A stretch of 64,000 nucleotides of DNA, taken from Streptococcaceae bacterium AF54-32pH5A (GTDB lineage Bacteria > Bacillota > Bacilli > Lactobacillales > Streptococcaceae). The stretch covers positions 267,953 through 331,952 of the forward strand of contig JAQDAD010000002.1 in the NCBI GenBank assembly GCA_027682205.1, given 5' to 3'. Of the stretch, positions 47,601 through 57,365 are shown piece by piece (position 1 is the stretch's first letter; each line of letters opens with the position of its first letter). The translations under genes were made by a program, and so were the position numbers. The notes beneath the pieces were generated by a model. The model ran no database searches, had not been told where the DNA came from, and was given only the letters and a program-made list of their open reading frames with translations.

Positions 47601-50600
47601 ACCTTGCTTATCAATTTGAACAGTTCCATATCCAGTTCAAGAAGAAACTTGAAAAGAACAAACGTTATCAAATCTCTATTGTGACCAAACCACAATCAAC
47701 TGAAGTGTATGTGGATGGTGAAAAGATTGAGCGTATCGCAGATCCTGCGCATCCACGCTTGGCTCATACAAGCTTGGTATTACCACTTGAAAGCATTGGC
47801 GGGTTTAAAGGAATCTTGCATAGCGCTGAGTTGACTGATAAAGCATTTGTAAATCCTCGTTTGATTGCAAATGACAAATTCACTGCTACTGCAAGTAGCC
47901 AAGAATTGCCAGGAACAGCGACTGAAGGCGCTGTTGAAAAGGCCTTTGACAATGATCCAAATACCTTCTGGCATACTAAATGGACTGGTGACACTGCGCC
48001 ATACAGTCTGACTATGACCTTGAAAGAAGCAGAAAAAGTCAATGGATTGACATACCTCCCACGTCCAGGTGGTGGAAATGGTGTTGTAACGCGCTATGAA
48101 ATCTACGCACAAAAAGATGGCCAAATGGTCAAGGTTTCAGAAGGAAACTGGGACAACAATGCCCAAGAAAAAACGGTTAACTTTGCGGCGGTACATACCA
48201 ACAAGATTGAGTTGAAAATCTTGGAAGGCGTTGGTGGTTTTGCAAGTGCGGCTGAAGTTCATCTGTTGAAACCTATCAAAGAAGGACAAGAAACACCTGA
48301 ACCAAGCCAACCTGAACCACCAATTACTCCTGAAAAACCAAAAGTAGACCAAACCGGTGATGGAACAGTTGAATTGGTTGATCAATTCACTGCAAGCAAA
48401 CCAGCTAGCGAAGACAGCATTGCAGCTGCAAGCAAGAGCTCAGACTATCTCAAGAAAGAATACAAGGTCTTCCCAACTCCACAAAAAGTGACCTATGGAG
48501 AAGGTGTTACGGCTCTTCGTAAGCAAGTCAATCTGGTTATGGGGGATCAACTCGATATTTATACTCGCAATCGCTTGAAGAGTGTCTTGCAGGACAATCA
48601 AGTATCTTATACAACAGGTAAATCTGCAGTTGCAGGCGCAACCAACATCTATCTTGGAGTGCATGGACAAGGTTCACAAGCAGAACAAAACTTGTCCAAT
48701 GTTTCAGCAGGTCTCTTTGACAAGATTGATGCCTATACTTTGACGATTAAGGATAACTCGATTTCCATCGTCGGGAAAGATACAGATGCAGTCTTCTATG
48801 GTTTGACAACCTTGAAACACATGCTCAAGGAAAGTCAAGTGCCAGTCCTTCGTAATGTGACGGTGGAAGATTACGCAGAGCTCAAGAACCGTGGTTTCAT
48901 CGAAGGTTACTATGGAAATCCATGGTCGAATGCCGATCGTGCAGAGCTCATGCGTTATGGCGGCGATTTGAAATTGAACCAATACTTCTTTGCACCAAAA
49001 GATGATCCATACCACAACAAGAAATGGCGTGAACTCTATCCAGAAGAAAAACTAGCTGAAATTCGTGAACTTGCTCGCGTCGGAAATCAGAGCAAAACTC
49101 GCTATGTATGGACAATTCACCCATTCATGAACAACCGTATCCGCTTTGGTAATGAAGCGCATTACCAAGAAGATTTGGCAACCATTAAGGCTAAATTTAC
49201 CCAGTTGATGAAAGTGGGTGTCCGTGAATTTGGTATCCTAGCAGATGATGCACCAAGCCCAGTCGGAGGCTACAATAGCTACAACCGCTTGATGCAAGAT
49301 ATGACCAAGTGGTTGACAGAAATGCAGGGAACCTACAGTGGTCTTCGTAAAGAAATGATCTTTGTTCCTGGTCAGTATTGGGGCAATGGACGTGAGGATG
49401 AGTTGAAATCCCTCAATGAAAATCTCCCACATTCAACATCCATGACCTTGACGGGTGGTAAGATTTGGGGTGAAGTCTCTGAAAGTTTCCTCTCAACTCT
49501 CAAGAACAATTTAACCGCAGGTGGCAAGACCTATCGCCCAGTTTCACTTTGGATTAACTGGCCAGTAACAGATAACTCCAAACAACACTTGATTCTAGGT
49601 GGTGGTGAAAAATTCCTTCATCCAAATGTGGATCCAAGCTTGCTATCTGGTATCATGTTGAACCCAATGCAACAGTCTGAACCATCTAAGATTGCTCTCT
49701 TTTCAGGAGCTCAATACTCGTGGAAACAGTGGAAATCAGAAGAAGAAGCTAAGAAAATCAATGATATTGCCTTCAACTTTGTAGAAAATGGTCATTTTGA
49801 AGATAGCAAGGTATCAGCAGCCTTCCGCGAACTTGGTAAGCACATGATCAACCAAAACATGGATAATCGTGTCGTCAAACTAGAAGAATCAGTAGACTTG
49901 GCTCCAAAATTAACAGACTTCATGACCAAACTCAAAGCAGGTCAGGATGTGACTGCTGAACGTGCAGCCTTGCGTGCAGAATTTGCCAAGATTAAAGAAG
50001 CAGCTGAGCTCTATAAAGCATCAGGTGATCAAAAGATGGTTGCGCAAATCCACTATTGGTTGGATAATGCAATCGATCAAATGAATGCTCTCGATGCCTT
50101 CCTTACAGGAACTGAAGCGATGGCTACAAACGATGCAGCCAAACTTTGGGACAGCTACTATAAAGGCTTGAAGTTCTACGAACAGTCTCAAACTCATACC
50201 TTCCATTATGTAGATCATATGGAAAAGGCTGAATTGGGTGTTCAACACATTCGTCCATTTATCCTATCCCTGAAAGAAGTTCTAGCGTCTGAAGTTCAAA
50301 AAGTCTTGCACCCAGATCAAATCATCAGCACCTTTATCACTAATCGAACAGGTGTAGAAGGTGGTTTGGCAGAAGTAACGGATGGTGACTTGGCAACCCA
50401 TGCGATTATTAAATCACCAAATAGCATCAAGACAGGTGATTATATCGGTATGAAATTCAACAAGCCGGTAGCTATCCAAACCTTGACCTTTGCTATGGGA
50501 ACTCAGGCAAATCCACGTGATACCTTTAGTAAGGCAGAAGTGCAGTATCAAGATGAAAATGACAACTGGGTAACCTTGAAAGAGCCAAACTATGTCGGAA

Positions 50601-52972
50601 ATGAATCCATTCTTAAGTTTGAGAATCTCAATATCAAGGCTAAGGCAGTTCGTATGATTGCGACAGAAGACCGAGGGAACACTTGGTTTGCAGTTCAGGA
50701 AATTGCAGTTAATCGTCCAGTTGAAAAAGCTCGTAGCCAACAAGCAACGACAGTTAGTCTGAGCTCAAATCTAGTCTACAAACTAAATACCTCAGCTCGT
50801 CAAATCACTGATGGCAAGGACAATACAGAAGCCATGATGGCAAATGCTGATGGTAGCAATACCACTCCAGTAGATGCCTGGGCACAACTTGATCTCGGTG
50901 AAGTCAAGTCAGTGACTAAAGTTCGCCTTCGTCAAGGAACAGGTGATAAACTTTCAGCGGGTGTACTTGAGTACTCTACAGATGGAACTGCATGGCAAGA
51001 GTTGGATCGCCTATCAGGTGAGCAAACCAAGGAAGTGACTAGAGCTATCAATGCTCGTTATATCCGAGTACGCAATACTAAGGCAATCGACCTCTGGTGG
51101 CGTATCCAAGACTTCTCTGTTGAGACGCGCTCTGGAAATAGTGAGTTAACGGACACCAACGTCGATGCTTTGAAGGAAACGCCGGTAGTGGATAGCTTGG
51201 GACGTTATGAACTTCAAATTCCAGCTGGAACTAAACTTCCTGCAAATAGCTATCTGGGTATGAAACTTGCTCGTATCCATCAGGTCAAGAGCATCCAGCT
51301 CCAAGGCCAAGCCAACCCAGCTCTTAGCCTTGAGTACTCTGCAAATGCGCAAGAATGGATGCCAGCTAGCCAGTTGACTGATAGATCTGCAGCAAGCCAC
51401 TTAGTACGTTATGTACGTCTGGTCAATAAAACAGATCAGGAACAAGCTGTTACAGCCACTTCTCTCCTTGTGACTACTAAAGAAGTGCAACCAACAAAAC
51501 TAGAATCCACTACAATGGGAATCCACCCAGCATATGGTAGCAATGATGTTCGTAAACTGAACAACTTAGATCAATTATTTGATGGTATTTACAACAACTT
51601 CGTTGAGTTTTCAGACTATGCTCATAAAGATGGCCATGTGACCTTGAAACTTGGCAGCGAACGCACTATCAAGAAGATTAGAGCTTATATCCAAGACGGA
51701 ACTCAAAACTACCTTCGTGATGGTAAGATCCAAGTCAGCCAAGACGGTAAAACTTGGACTGATGTCGTTACAGTTGGAGATGGTGTGGCCAATAGCCAAC
51801 ACGATGATTCATTGACAGATGGTTGGACACATGATTCTAAGATGCCAGGAAATCGCTACATCGAAGGTGAGTTGGCGACACCAGTCAAAGCCAACTATCT
51901 CCGTGTCCTCTATACAGCGGATTATGATGCCCGTTTTGTAGGATTTACAGAATTGGTCATCAACGATGGTGAATTTGTCAAACCAATCAATGATCCAACA
52001 GTAGAAGGAAACGGTGGAGAAAGCCAAGGCAACCTCTACAATAATCTTGTAGATGGAAAAGTCTTGACCAGCTACAAGTCTGAAAAAGAGAAGGGCGAGT
52101 TAGTTTATCACTTGTCTGAGCCAACCAATGCTAACCACCTTCGTCTGGTCTCTAGTCTTCCTGAAGGAGCTAAGGCACGTGTTCTTGCTAGAACACTCAA
52201 GGATGGTCAAGACAGCTGGACAGACCTCGGTGCCATTACATCTAGTCTCCAAACCTTCGCTATCCGAAATGGTGGCTCTCTTCTAGACGTCAAATTAGTC
52301 TGGGAAGGCGGCAAGGCTGAGTTTTATGAATTGGCAAGCTTCTATCAAGAATTGACAGAAGAATCTGTTCAATCAAGCAAGGGTGATGAAGAACCACCAG
52401 TTTTGAGCAAACCGGACTTTACAGGTGGTGTGAATGCGGCTGAGGCAGCAGTGCATGAAGTACCAGAGTACACAGGCTCACTTGGTACAGCAGGAGATCA
52501 GCCAGCACCGACAGTTGAGAAACTAGAATTCACAGGTGGTGTGAATGCGGTTGAGGCGGCAGTGCATGAAGTACCAGAGTACACAGGCTCACTTGGTACA
52601 GTAGGAGATCAGCCAGCACCGATAGTTGAGAAACTAGAATTCACAGGTGGTGTCAATGCAGTTGAAGCCTTGGTACATGAGCTTCCAGAGTACACAGGTC
52701 CACTTGGTACAGCAGGAGATCAGCCAGCACCGACAGTTGAGAAACCAGACTTTACAGGTGGTGTGAACGCGGTAGAGGCAGCAGTACATGAAGTACCAGA
52801 GTACAAATTGAACTTAAGTCCACTCGCGGATACTAAGACTCCAGAAGTTAAACATGATGATCAGAAGGAGCTTCCGGCAACAGGTGAAAGCAAATCTGAC
52901 ACCGCTCTCTTCCTAGCAGGCGTAAGTCTAGCCCTATCTGCTATCTTTATCGCGAAAGGGAAAAAGGAATAG
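44690..52972 (+). CDS. Cell-wall-anchored dual hexosaminidase: GH20 plus GH84
   Basis: A 2760-residue surface protein with a YSIRK signal (1-38) and an F5/8-type module (about 140-290). A GH20 domain (about 395-880) begins HRGFMLDTGRKF and has catalytic Asp700-Glu701 in HIGTDEYYG. A LamG-like region and an F5/8 module (about 1060-1195) come next. A GH84 domain (about 1255-1875) carries GYYGNPWS and the paired aspartates 1519-1520 in ILADDAPS. Further F5/8-like modules reach about 2425. Three 37-residue repeats precede LPATG (2728-2732). GH20 and GH84 both remove beta-linked GlcNAc-type sugars by substrate-assisted catalysis. The GH20 part may be exo-hexosaminidase or lacto-N-biosidase-like; GH84 may be an O-GlcNAcase/hyaluronidase-type. 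ATG 44690 has AGGAG; 44669 is rejected. Confidence 0.92.
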   Translation: MDKHFFEKRCHYSIRKFAIGAASVMIGASIFGANMVQAAETAAPSETEGSITHVQALDKLPDDLATALEKADAEAATEASHEETTATDEGSNPTSSEEAKPETSPASPKPAETPKPVETPKVDNQPAETATPETKLAEKQIEDREDVNHLEGATASANNHEAGTSFTADKAVDGDDNTRWATDRDVPKPTFELTLPKTTLIKHVEIDWDRRLRNGQNDPNIKSWSLYYAGQEDVGANGEKQWKLAHTKTGDPVLDEKVDLAESIKAKYLKLEVTDYQAGTMGWRNVGIQEIRAYSNVPDHSKVTDIRQVDQLDVAEDGKSLVLPSLPGQVSLIGSNKQGVIDLQNRIYQPLTDQRVKVMVQQIKDSHTFTKEFEVVIKGLHQDEGVGVKPKVAPAVQQWYGKEGQSSITSDTVLATGDSGFDQAATFYQSDLASRGLELATGDKQAQKRIEFKKVENKGYGKEGYGITIQDGVITIEAATNTGAFYATRTLLQMGETDLQNGEIRDFPSFSHRGFMLDTGRKFIPYDTLVDIMLNMAYYKMNDLQLHLNDNYIFLKEHLAGKNLTPEEQLKYVLEHAKTGFRLETDIVGENGQKLTSDEHYTKEEMQNLIKLAKALHINLVPEIDTPGHALSFVKVRPDLMYQGSLSDYAGKHNVERVAMLDLDTKYEETLAFVKSVYDKLLDGPDAPLHGVSTVHIGTDEYYGSRESYRRYVNDLIKYIKGKGYTPRIWGSLSAKRGKTAVDWNGVEVDIWSIGWQRPNEAIAQGAKIINITDVPTYSVPSGSNSQAAYGDYANYERQYNSWTPNDFRTGGGPLLAASHPSIIGGGHAVWNDNIDLHETGLTSYDIFKRFFKSMQTTAERTWGSDRAAATFAERTLPTSPYAPQSNPDKEIDQSDLFTINPKTVKNYASKKVKTSEQGLAFEKDSSIEGLAGDVGPSHVLKFDVTVTGDGEQTFSTSGNNRIYLADKDGYLAYQFEQFHIQFKKKLEKNKRYQISIVTKPQSTEVYVDGEKIERIADPAHPRLAHTSLVLPLESIGGFKGILHSAELTDKAFVNPRLIANDKFTATASSQELPGTATEGAVEKAFDNDPNTFWHTKWTGDTAPYSLTMTLKEAEKVNGLTYLPRPGGGNGVVTRYEIYAQKDGQMVKVSEGNWDNNAQEKTVNFAAVHTNKIELKILEGVGGFASAAEVHLLKPIKEGQETPEPSQPEPPITPEKPKVDQTGDGTVELVDQFTASKPASEDSIAAASKSSDYLKKEYKVFPTPQKVTYGEGVTALRKQVNLVMGDQLDIYTRNRLKSVLQDNQVSYTTGKSAVAGATNIYLGVHGQGSQAEQNLSNVSAGLFDKIDAYTLTIKDNSISIVGKDTDAVFYGLTTLKHMLKESQVPVLRNVTVEDYAELKNRGFIEGYYGNPWSNADRAELMRYGGDLKLNQYFFAPKDDPYHNKKWRELYPEEKLAEIRELARVGNQSKTRYVWTIHPFMNNRIRFGNEAHYQEDLATIKAKFTQLMKVGVREFGILADDAPSPVGGYNSYNRLMQDMTKWLTEMQGTYSGLRKEMIFVPGQYWGNGREDELKSLNENLPHSTSMTLTGGKIWGEVSESFLSTLKNNLTAGGKTYRPVSLWINWPVTDNSKQHLILGGGEKFLHPNVDPSLLSGIMLNPMQQSEPSKIALFSGAQYSWKQWKSEEEAKKINDIAFNFVENGHFEDSKVSAAFRELGKHMINQNMDNRVVKLEESVDLAPKLTDFMTKLKAGQDVTAERAALRAEFAKIKEAAELYKASGDQKMVAQIHYWLDNAIDQMNALDAFLTGTEAMATNDAAKLWDSYYKGLKFYEQSQTHTFHYVDHMEKAELGVQHIRPFILSLKEVLASEVQKVLHPDQIISTFITNRTGVEGGLAEVTDGDLATHAIIKSPNSIKTGDYIGMKFNKPVAIQTLTFAMGTQANPRDTFSKAEVQYQDENDNWVTLKEPNYVGNESILKFENLNIKAKAVRMIATEDRGNTWFAVQEIAVNRPVEKARSQQATTVSLSSNLVYKLNTSARQITDGKDNTEAMMANADGSNTTPVDAWAQLDLGEVKSVTKVRLRQGTGDKLSAGVLEYSTDGTAWQELDRLSGEQTKEVTRAINARYIRVRNTKAIDLWWRIQDFSVETRSGNSELTDTNVDALKETPVVDSLGRYELQIPAGTKLPANSYLGMKLARIHQVKSIQLQGQANPALSLEYSANAQEWMPASQLTDRSAASHLVRYVRLVNKTDQEQAVTATSLLVTTKEVQPTKLESTTMGIHPAYGSNDVRKLNNLDQLFDGIYNNFVEFSDYAHKDGHVTLKLGSERTIKKIRAYIQDGTQNYLRDGKIQVSQDGKTWTDVVTVGDGVANSQHDDSLTDGWTHDSKMPGNRYIEGELATPVKANYLRVLYTADYDARFVGFTELVINDGEFVKPINDPTVEGNGGESQGNLYNNLVDGKVLTSYKSEKEKGELVYHLSEPTNANHLRLVSSLPEGAKARVLARTLKDGQDSWTDLGAITSSLQTFAIRNGGSLLDVKLVWEGGKAEFYELASFYQELTEESVQSSKGDEEPPVLSKPDFTGGVNAAEAAVHEVPEYTGSLGTAGDQPAPTVEKLEFTGGVNAVEAAVHEVPEYTGSLGTVGDQPAPIVEKLEFTGGVNAVEALVHELPEYTGPLGTAGDQPAPTVEKPDFTGGVNAVEAAVHEVPEYKLNLSPLADTKTPEVKHDDQKELPATGESKSDTALFLAGVSLALSAIFIAKGKKE
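52418..52807 (+). repeat. Three and a half tandem 111-bp (37-residue) coding repeats
   Basis: Units starting [18 protein letters not shown] and ending in PAPTVEKLE repeat at 52418, 52529, 52640 and (partly) 52751. Each contains the 17-residue motif of the GH101 repeats plus a TGSLGTAGDQPAPTVEKLE spacer. They form the wall-spanning stalk. Confidence 0.95.
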
Positions 52973-53026
52973 CTTCTGATTACCTTTGCTTTTGACACAT
53001 TTTAGCATTGAGAGGAAGTGAAAAGA

Positions 53027-53081
53027 CAGCACCATAACCTTTATAATAGTTAGAGAAACTATCAAAAGAGTTATGGTACTG
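53027..53081. repeat. Imperfect long inverted repeat, no T-tract
   Basis: ACCATAACCTTTATAATAGTT (53031-53051) pairs at 17 of 21 positions with AACTATCAAAAGAGTTATGG (53057-53076) and the next T, around AGAGA, with a flanking CAG/CTG pair. It lies after the GH20–GH84 stop. It may be a weak terminator or a small dispersed repeat element. Confidence 0.6.
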
Positions 53082-53110
53082 TTGGGATAAACTATTGTGC
53101 TATAAAGAAT

Positions 53111-53143
53111 AAAAATCCTGAGAATTTTACTTCTCAGGATTTT
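53111..53143. terminator. Bidirectional terminator between GH20–GH84 gene and pbp1A
   Basis: AAAAATCCTGAGAA / TTCTCAGGATTTT stem with a 6-7-base loop, A-tract on one side and T-tract on the other, just before the pbp1A stop. Confidence 0.9.
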
Positions 53144-53145
53144 GC

Positions 53146-55293
53146 TTATTGTTGCGGTTGACTTGGTTGGTTTTGCTCAGCAGGTGCAGTTCCTGATTGT
53201 TGAGGAATAGTCTGCGTTTGACTTGTACTTGGGGTAGTTGAACTTGACTGAGAAGTTGAACTCTCAGATGTTGAGCTAGAACTTTCAGATGTAGAACTTT
53301 GTTGTGTAGATGATGAAGGGGTCCACGTATTGCGTGCTCCATTCTTAAAGACAAATTCTCCGCTTCTGTAAAGGCCTTCAGGCATGGTCCAATCCCCTGG
53401 ATGGTCATCTGTTGAGAGGTAGGTCATCATAGAACGGTAGACCTTAGCTGCAACGTAGAAGCCATCACCCACGATAGGAGTAAGTCGGTTAGAGTAACCG
53501 GTCCAGACAGCCATTGAATATTTACGAGTATAGCCGACAAACATTTCGTCTGGAGCTACATAACCAGAGTTCTTGATGTATTTCTCGATTTCATCATCTG
53601 TATAGTTTGATGTTCCAGTCTTACCAGCTTGTGGTAGCCATGAAAGGTAGGCTCCACGTCCTGTTCCGTAGGTCAGAACTGTTTTCATCATCTCTGTCAT
53701 CATGTAGGCAGTTGTTTCTTTCATAGCGCGTGTTCCTGAATCAGAAAACTCTTTTGAACTACCATCACTAAAGATGATTTTGTTGATGTACATTGGCTTA
53801 TGGTAAATACCGCCATTGGCAAAGGCAGCATAGGCTACGGCCATTTTTTCACTGCTTGCTCCATACTTTTTGTCAGATTCGGTTGTATTGCTTGAAATAG
53901 CATTAGCATAGTGTATGCTTGGATAGTCAATACCTAGTCCATTTAGAAACGTCTTGGCACGATCTAGCCCTACTTTCTCTAGCGTTTCTACAGCCGGTAC
54001 ATTCCGTGATTGCTGGAGAGCATACTGGAGTGTTATGTTTCCAAAGTAACTCTTATCCCAGTTATAGACAGGGGTAGAGGTTCCAGGGTAATTATAAGGG
54101 CTATCGTGAACAATTGAAGCAGTTGAGTCATAAATGCCATATTCCAAAGCAGGAGCATAGTCTGTAATAGGCTTCATGGTAGAACCCCAGTCACGGTTAG
54201 TTTCTACAGCCTGGTTTATTCCAAATGAAACATTACTTGATTGGTGGCGAGCACCTAATTGGGCAATGACTTTCCCGTTTGTGACATCGACGATAGTAGA
54301 GGCTACCTGTAACTCATCATCTGGATAGTTGACATACTCGTCCGTATTGTAAATATCCCAGAGACGTTGTTGAACCTTAGAATCAACGTTTGTATAGACT
54401 TCCATACCTGTAGTTAAAAGGTTGTAACCCGTTTCCTGTTCAACTTGATCAATCACCTCTTTGAGGTAATTATCCATGTATGGAGGATAACTATTAGCAG
54501 ATTTTAGGCTTTGGAGTCCATCTGTAATCGGAGTATTAATCGCTTTTTCATATTGCTCAGCTGTAATGTAGCCTTGCCCCTTCATCTCAGAGAGGACGAG
54601 ATTGCGACGTTCTTGTGCCGCTTCTGGATGAGAATAGGGATCATATTGATTTGGAGCCTGAGGCATTCCAGCTAGGAGAGCCAATTGAGGCAGACTTAAA
54701 TCTTTGAGGTCTTTACCATAGTAGTTTTGGGCTGCCGTTTGCATCCCATAATTTCCGTTGGACATATAGACCTTGTTGATGTAGTAAGTTAGGATCTCTT
54801 GTTTAGTCGCTTTTTGTTCTAGCTGAACGGCTAGCCAAGCTTCCTGTGCCTTACGTGAAAGTGTCTGGTCAGATGTTGATGTTGAAAAATAGGTTAATTT
54901 AATCAACTGCTGTGTCAGGGTTGAAGCCCCCTGAAGTCCCCCTCCCCCACGAAGGTTTCGTAGAGTGGCACCGAGGATACGAATGGTATCGACTCCTCGA
55001 TGACTGAAGAAACGATGATCTTCAATAGAGACAATTGCATTGACCAGCTCTGTCGGAATTTCGTTTGCTTGTGCATTGACACGTCGTTCTGATCCAAGAT
55101 CGGCAATGAGTTCGTCTTTGTTGTCATAAATCTTACTAGACGTTGTAGCGACTAGCTTGCTTTCGGATAGGGCCGGAGCCTTGCTGACATAGTAGAGAAA
55201 GAGGCCTCCACCTAGCATAATAGCTGCGATAAATACAGTTAAGAGGCAGATACTGACATACTTAGCAATTCGCAGGAAAGTTTGTTTGTTCAT
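53146..55293 (-). CDS. pbp1A: Penicillin-binding protein 1A (class A)
   Basis: A 715-residue bifunctional peptidoglycan synthase. A membrane helix (about 12-35) leads to a GT51 glycosyltransferase (about 60-240, with [12 protein letters not shown] and [12 protein letters not shown]), then a transpeptidase (about 300-640). The transpeptidase motifs are STMK with nucleophile Ser371, SRN, and KTG at 558-560. The tail (about 650-715) is Ser/Thr/Gln-rich and extracellular. Numbers run one above pneumococcal R6. Thr372 of STMK is unaltered, so the classic T371A/S resistance change is absent. At 575-578 the sequence is NSGY, where R6 has TSQF and mosaic resistant alleles have NTGY. It overlaps recU by four bases. 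Confidence 0.97.
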   Translation of the reverse strand: MNKQTFLRIAKYVSICLLTVFIAAIMLGGGLFLYYVSKAPALSESKLVATTSSKIYDNKDELIADLGSERRVNAQANEIPTELVNAIVSIEDHRFFSHRGVDTIRILGATLRNLRGGGGLQGASTLTQQLIKLTYFSTSTSDQTLSRKAQEAWLAVQLEQKATKQEILTYYINKVYMSNGNYGMQTAAQNYYGKDLKDLSLPQLALLAGMPQAPNQYDPYSHPEAAQERRNLVLSEMKGQGYITAEQYEKAINTPITDGLQSLKSANSYPPYMDNYLKEVIDQVEQETGYNLLTTGMEVYTNVDSKVQQRLWDIYNTDEYVNYPDDELQVASTIVDVTNGKVIAQLGARHQSSNVSFGINQAVETNRDWGSTMKPITDYAPALEYGIYDSTASIVHDSPYNYPGTSTPVYNWDKSYFGNITLQYALQQSRNVPAVETLEKVGLDRAKTFLNGLGIDYPSIHYANAISSNTTESDKKYGASSEKMAVAYAAFANGGIYHKPMYINKIIFSDGSSKEFSDSGTRAMKETTAYMMTEMMKTVLTYGTGRGAYLSWLPQAGKTGTSNYTDDEIEKYIKNSGYVAPDEMFVGYTRKYSMAVWTGYSNRLTPIVGDGFYVAAKVYRSMMTYLSTDDHPGDWTMPEGLYRSGEFVFKNGARNTWTPSSSTQQSSTSESSSSTSESSTSQSSSTTPSTSQTQTIPQQSGTAPAEQNQPSQPQQ

Positions 55294-55886
55294 CTTGTTT
55301 TACCACCTAGTAAATGTTCTTTGATAACGTCGAGATAGGGAATCTGTGGAAAGGCACCAGGCTCAATCTTATATCCATTTTCTCGAATATATCCAAGTGG
55401 CATTGACTTTTGTCCCATATCTTGATGATAGAAACGAATCAAATCAATGGCCGGCAATAAGTAGGTTTCTTGCTGAGAAGAAAAGTGAAGGAGGACAAAG
55501 CAGATTCCTTGCTGGGCAAGAACTTGTTCCATGTGCTGGATCTGGTGAAGATGGAAATTCTTCATCGGAATCGCATGTTTTTGCCTAGTTTCCTTGGCTT
55601 CAAAGTCGATGTAGTATCCATCATAAACCCCCGAATAGTCAGTCGTTGAGGCCTGTCTAAAGTAGGCTTCAACAATCTTGGCACGACTTCTTTTGGGATA
55701 ATCGACACGCACGATTTGGATGGGAGTTGGTTTCTTGTGAATAACAGCCAGTCCATGCGACAAATAGTAGTCGTTGGTAGCGTTGATCATCTTTTCAAAA
55801 GACATTCCCCGATTTGCGAAATTTTTAGTTTGTGAAGGGAATGTTTGTCTTTTTTGAGATGAAAGTTTATGTGGATAGTTGACCAT
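55290..55886 (-). CDS. recU: Holliday junction resolvase RecU
   Basis: A 198-residue resolvase, the same length as pneumococcal RecU. The N-terminal [14 protein letters not shown], the nuclease core [20 protein letters not shown] (Asp...Glu-x-Lys, about residues 81-100) and HQIQHMEQV are family marks. It resolves four-way junctions during recombination and chromosome segregation. AAGGAG precedes the ATG. It is translationally coupled to pbp1A (ATGA overlap), the conserved recU–pbp1A operon of Firmicutes. It is divergent from ypsA across 66 bases. Confidence 0.96.
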   Translation of the reverse strand: MVNYPHKLSSQKRQTFPSQTKNFANRGMSFEKMINATNDYYLSHGLAVIHKKPTPIQIVRVDYPKRSRAKIVEAYFRQASTTDYSGVYDGYYIDFEAKETRQKHAIPMKNFHLHQIQHMEQVLAQQGICFVLLHFSSQQETYLLPAIDLIRFYHQDMGQKSMPLGYIRENGYKIEPGAFPQIPYLDVIKEHLLGGKTR

Positions 55887-55952
55887 AATTCTCCTTATTG
55901 GTACAATAACATCACTCTATTATATCATAAATTCACAAAGAAAGGGTTAAAA

Positions 55953-56480
55953 ATGACAACAGCCTTGATTTTAGGCTATTCTGCCTTCGACCTTGGTCTC
56001 TTTAATGACAAGGATATACGCATTGACATTATTAAACAAGCCATTCGTCGGGATCTAGAGAGTCTGGCAGAAGAAGGGGTGACCTGGCTTGTCTTTACAG
56101 GGACTCTGGGCTTTGAGTACTGGGTGCTGGAAGTGGCACGGGATATGAAGGCAGACTATGGATTTCAGTTGGCGACCATTTTTGATTTTGAAACCCATGG
56201 TAGTAACTGGAATGAAGCAAATCAAATCAAACTCAGTGAATTTAAGCAGGTTGATTTTGTCAAATATGCTTATCCTCACTATGAACATAAGGGACAATTA
56301 CGCGATTATCAGAAATTCCTCCTGGAAAATACGGATGGATGCTATCTGTTTTACGACGAAGAAAACGAGACTAGGTTACGATATTTTCACCAGATGATGA
56401 AAAATCAAGAAGGCTATGTTACGAAAAGATTAACATTTGAGGATCTGAACGAAATAGTGGAAAATTTTTCCGAAAAGTGA
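55953..56480 (+). CDS. ypsA: DUF1273 family protein (YpsA)
   Basis: A 175-residue cytoplasmic protein of the YpsA/DUF1273 family, which belongs to the SLOG/LOG Rossmann-like superfamily. [15 protein letters not shown] and [18 protein letters not shown] are the conserved N-terminal blocks. In other Firmicutes it affects division; the exact ligand is unknown. The frame opens at 55869, but ATG 55953 follows AAAGGG and gives the family N-terminus. It precedes gpsB, as in pneumococcus. Confidence 0.9.
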   Translation: MTTALILGYSAFDLGLFNDKDIRIDIIKQAIRRDLESLAEEGVTWLVFTGTLGFEYWVLEVARDMKADYGFQLATIFDFETHGSNWNEANQIKLSEFKQVDFVKYAYPHYEHKGQLRDYQKFLLENTDGCYLFYDEENETRLRYFHQMMKNQEGYVTKRLTFEDLNEIVENFSEK

Positions 56481-56549
56481 GGCTTTGACCTTGATTTTTG
56501 TTTGTCTTTTTTTATATAATAAGAATAGCAATCAAGAATGGAGAGAGAA

Positions 56550-56879
56550 ATGGCAAGTATTATTTTTTCAGCAAAAGATATTTTTGAACAAGAGTTTGGA
56601 CGTGAAGTTCGCGGATATAGTAAGGCGGAGGTAGACGAGTTCCTAGATGATGTGATCAAGGATTATGAGACCTACGCAGCTTTGGTCAAATCTCTTCGTC
56701 AAGAGATTGCTGATTTGAAGGAGGAATTGTCTAACAAGCCACAGGCAAGTTCTACTCAACAAAGTTCTATCGAAGTAACAAGTTCTACTCCAATGACAAA
56801 TTTTGATATTTTGAAACGATTGAATCGACTTGAAAAAGAAGTATTCGGTAAGCAAATCGTAGACAATTCTGAGTTATAA
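56550..56879 (+). CDS. gpsB: Cell division protein GpsB
   Basis: A 109-residue DivIVA-like coiled-coil protein that coordinates septal and peripheral wall synthesis, working with StkP, MreC and PBPs. The N-terminal membrane- and PBP-binding domain has [26 protein letters not shown] coiled coil (about 35-65), an SSTQQSS linker and a short C-terminal oligomerisation helix follow. ATG 56550 ([10 protein letters not shown]), after GGAGAG, is chosen over 56538 because it gives the pneumococcal length of 109. Confidence 0.95.
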   Translation: MASIIFSAKDIFEQEFGREVRGYSKAEVDEFLDDVIKDYETYAALVKSLRQEIADLKEELSNKPQASSTQQSSIEVTSSTPMTNFDILKRLNRLEKEVFGKQIVDNSEL

Positions 56880-56894
56880 TCAGGTGTCTGTTAG

Positions 56895-57291
56895 ATGCAA
56901 TTTTTGGATAATCGCGTGAGAAGCGAGATTTCTCATGAGGAAAGTCCATGCTAGCACAGGCTGTGATGCCTGTAGTGTTTGTGCTAGGCGAATCCATAAG
57001 CCTAGGGACGAGAGATCGTTACGGCAGTCGAAATGGCTAAGTCTTCGGATAGGTCATAGTAGGCTTGAAAGTGCCACAGTGACGGAGTCTCTCTGGAAAC
57101 GGAGAGAGTGGAACGCGGTAAACCCCTCAAGCTAGCAACCCAAATTTTGGTCGGGGCATGGAGTGCACGGAAACGAACGTAGTACTCTGACTGCTGGCAG
57201 CTCCATGCTGTTAGCGGTAGACAGATGATTATCGAAGGAAGTGGTCCTAGTCACTTCTGGAACAAAACATGGCTTATAGAAAATTGCATAT
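56895..57291 (+). ncRNA. rnpB: RNase P RNA (type B)
   Basis: The 5' ATGCAATTTTTGG pairs with the 3' AAAATTGCAT to close the molecule. Inside are the conserved GAGGAAAGTCCATGC (56937-56951), a cGGTAAACCCC-type J-region near 57115-57128, and GACAGATGATTATCG near the 3' end (57221-57235), all bacterial RNase P landmarks. It processes tRNA 5' ends with RnpA. Its place between gpsB and rlmL is the pneumococcal one. Ends are estimated from the closing helix. Confidence 0.95.
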
Positions 57292-57296
57292 AGGTT

Positions 57297-57329
57297 GGGG
57301 CTGAGAACTTTTTCTCAACCTCATTTTTT
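57297..57329 (+). terminator. Terminator of rnpB
   Basis: GGGGCTGAGAA / TTCTCAACCTC stem (one mismatch, one G·T) followed by T-rich ATTTTTT. Confidence 0.8.
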
Positions 57330-57365
57330 AAAGTGTACAAAAGAAAGGTCTTGCAAGAATGTAAA

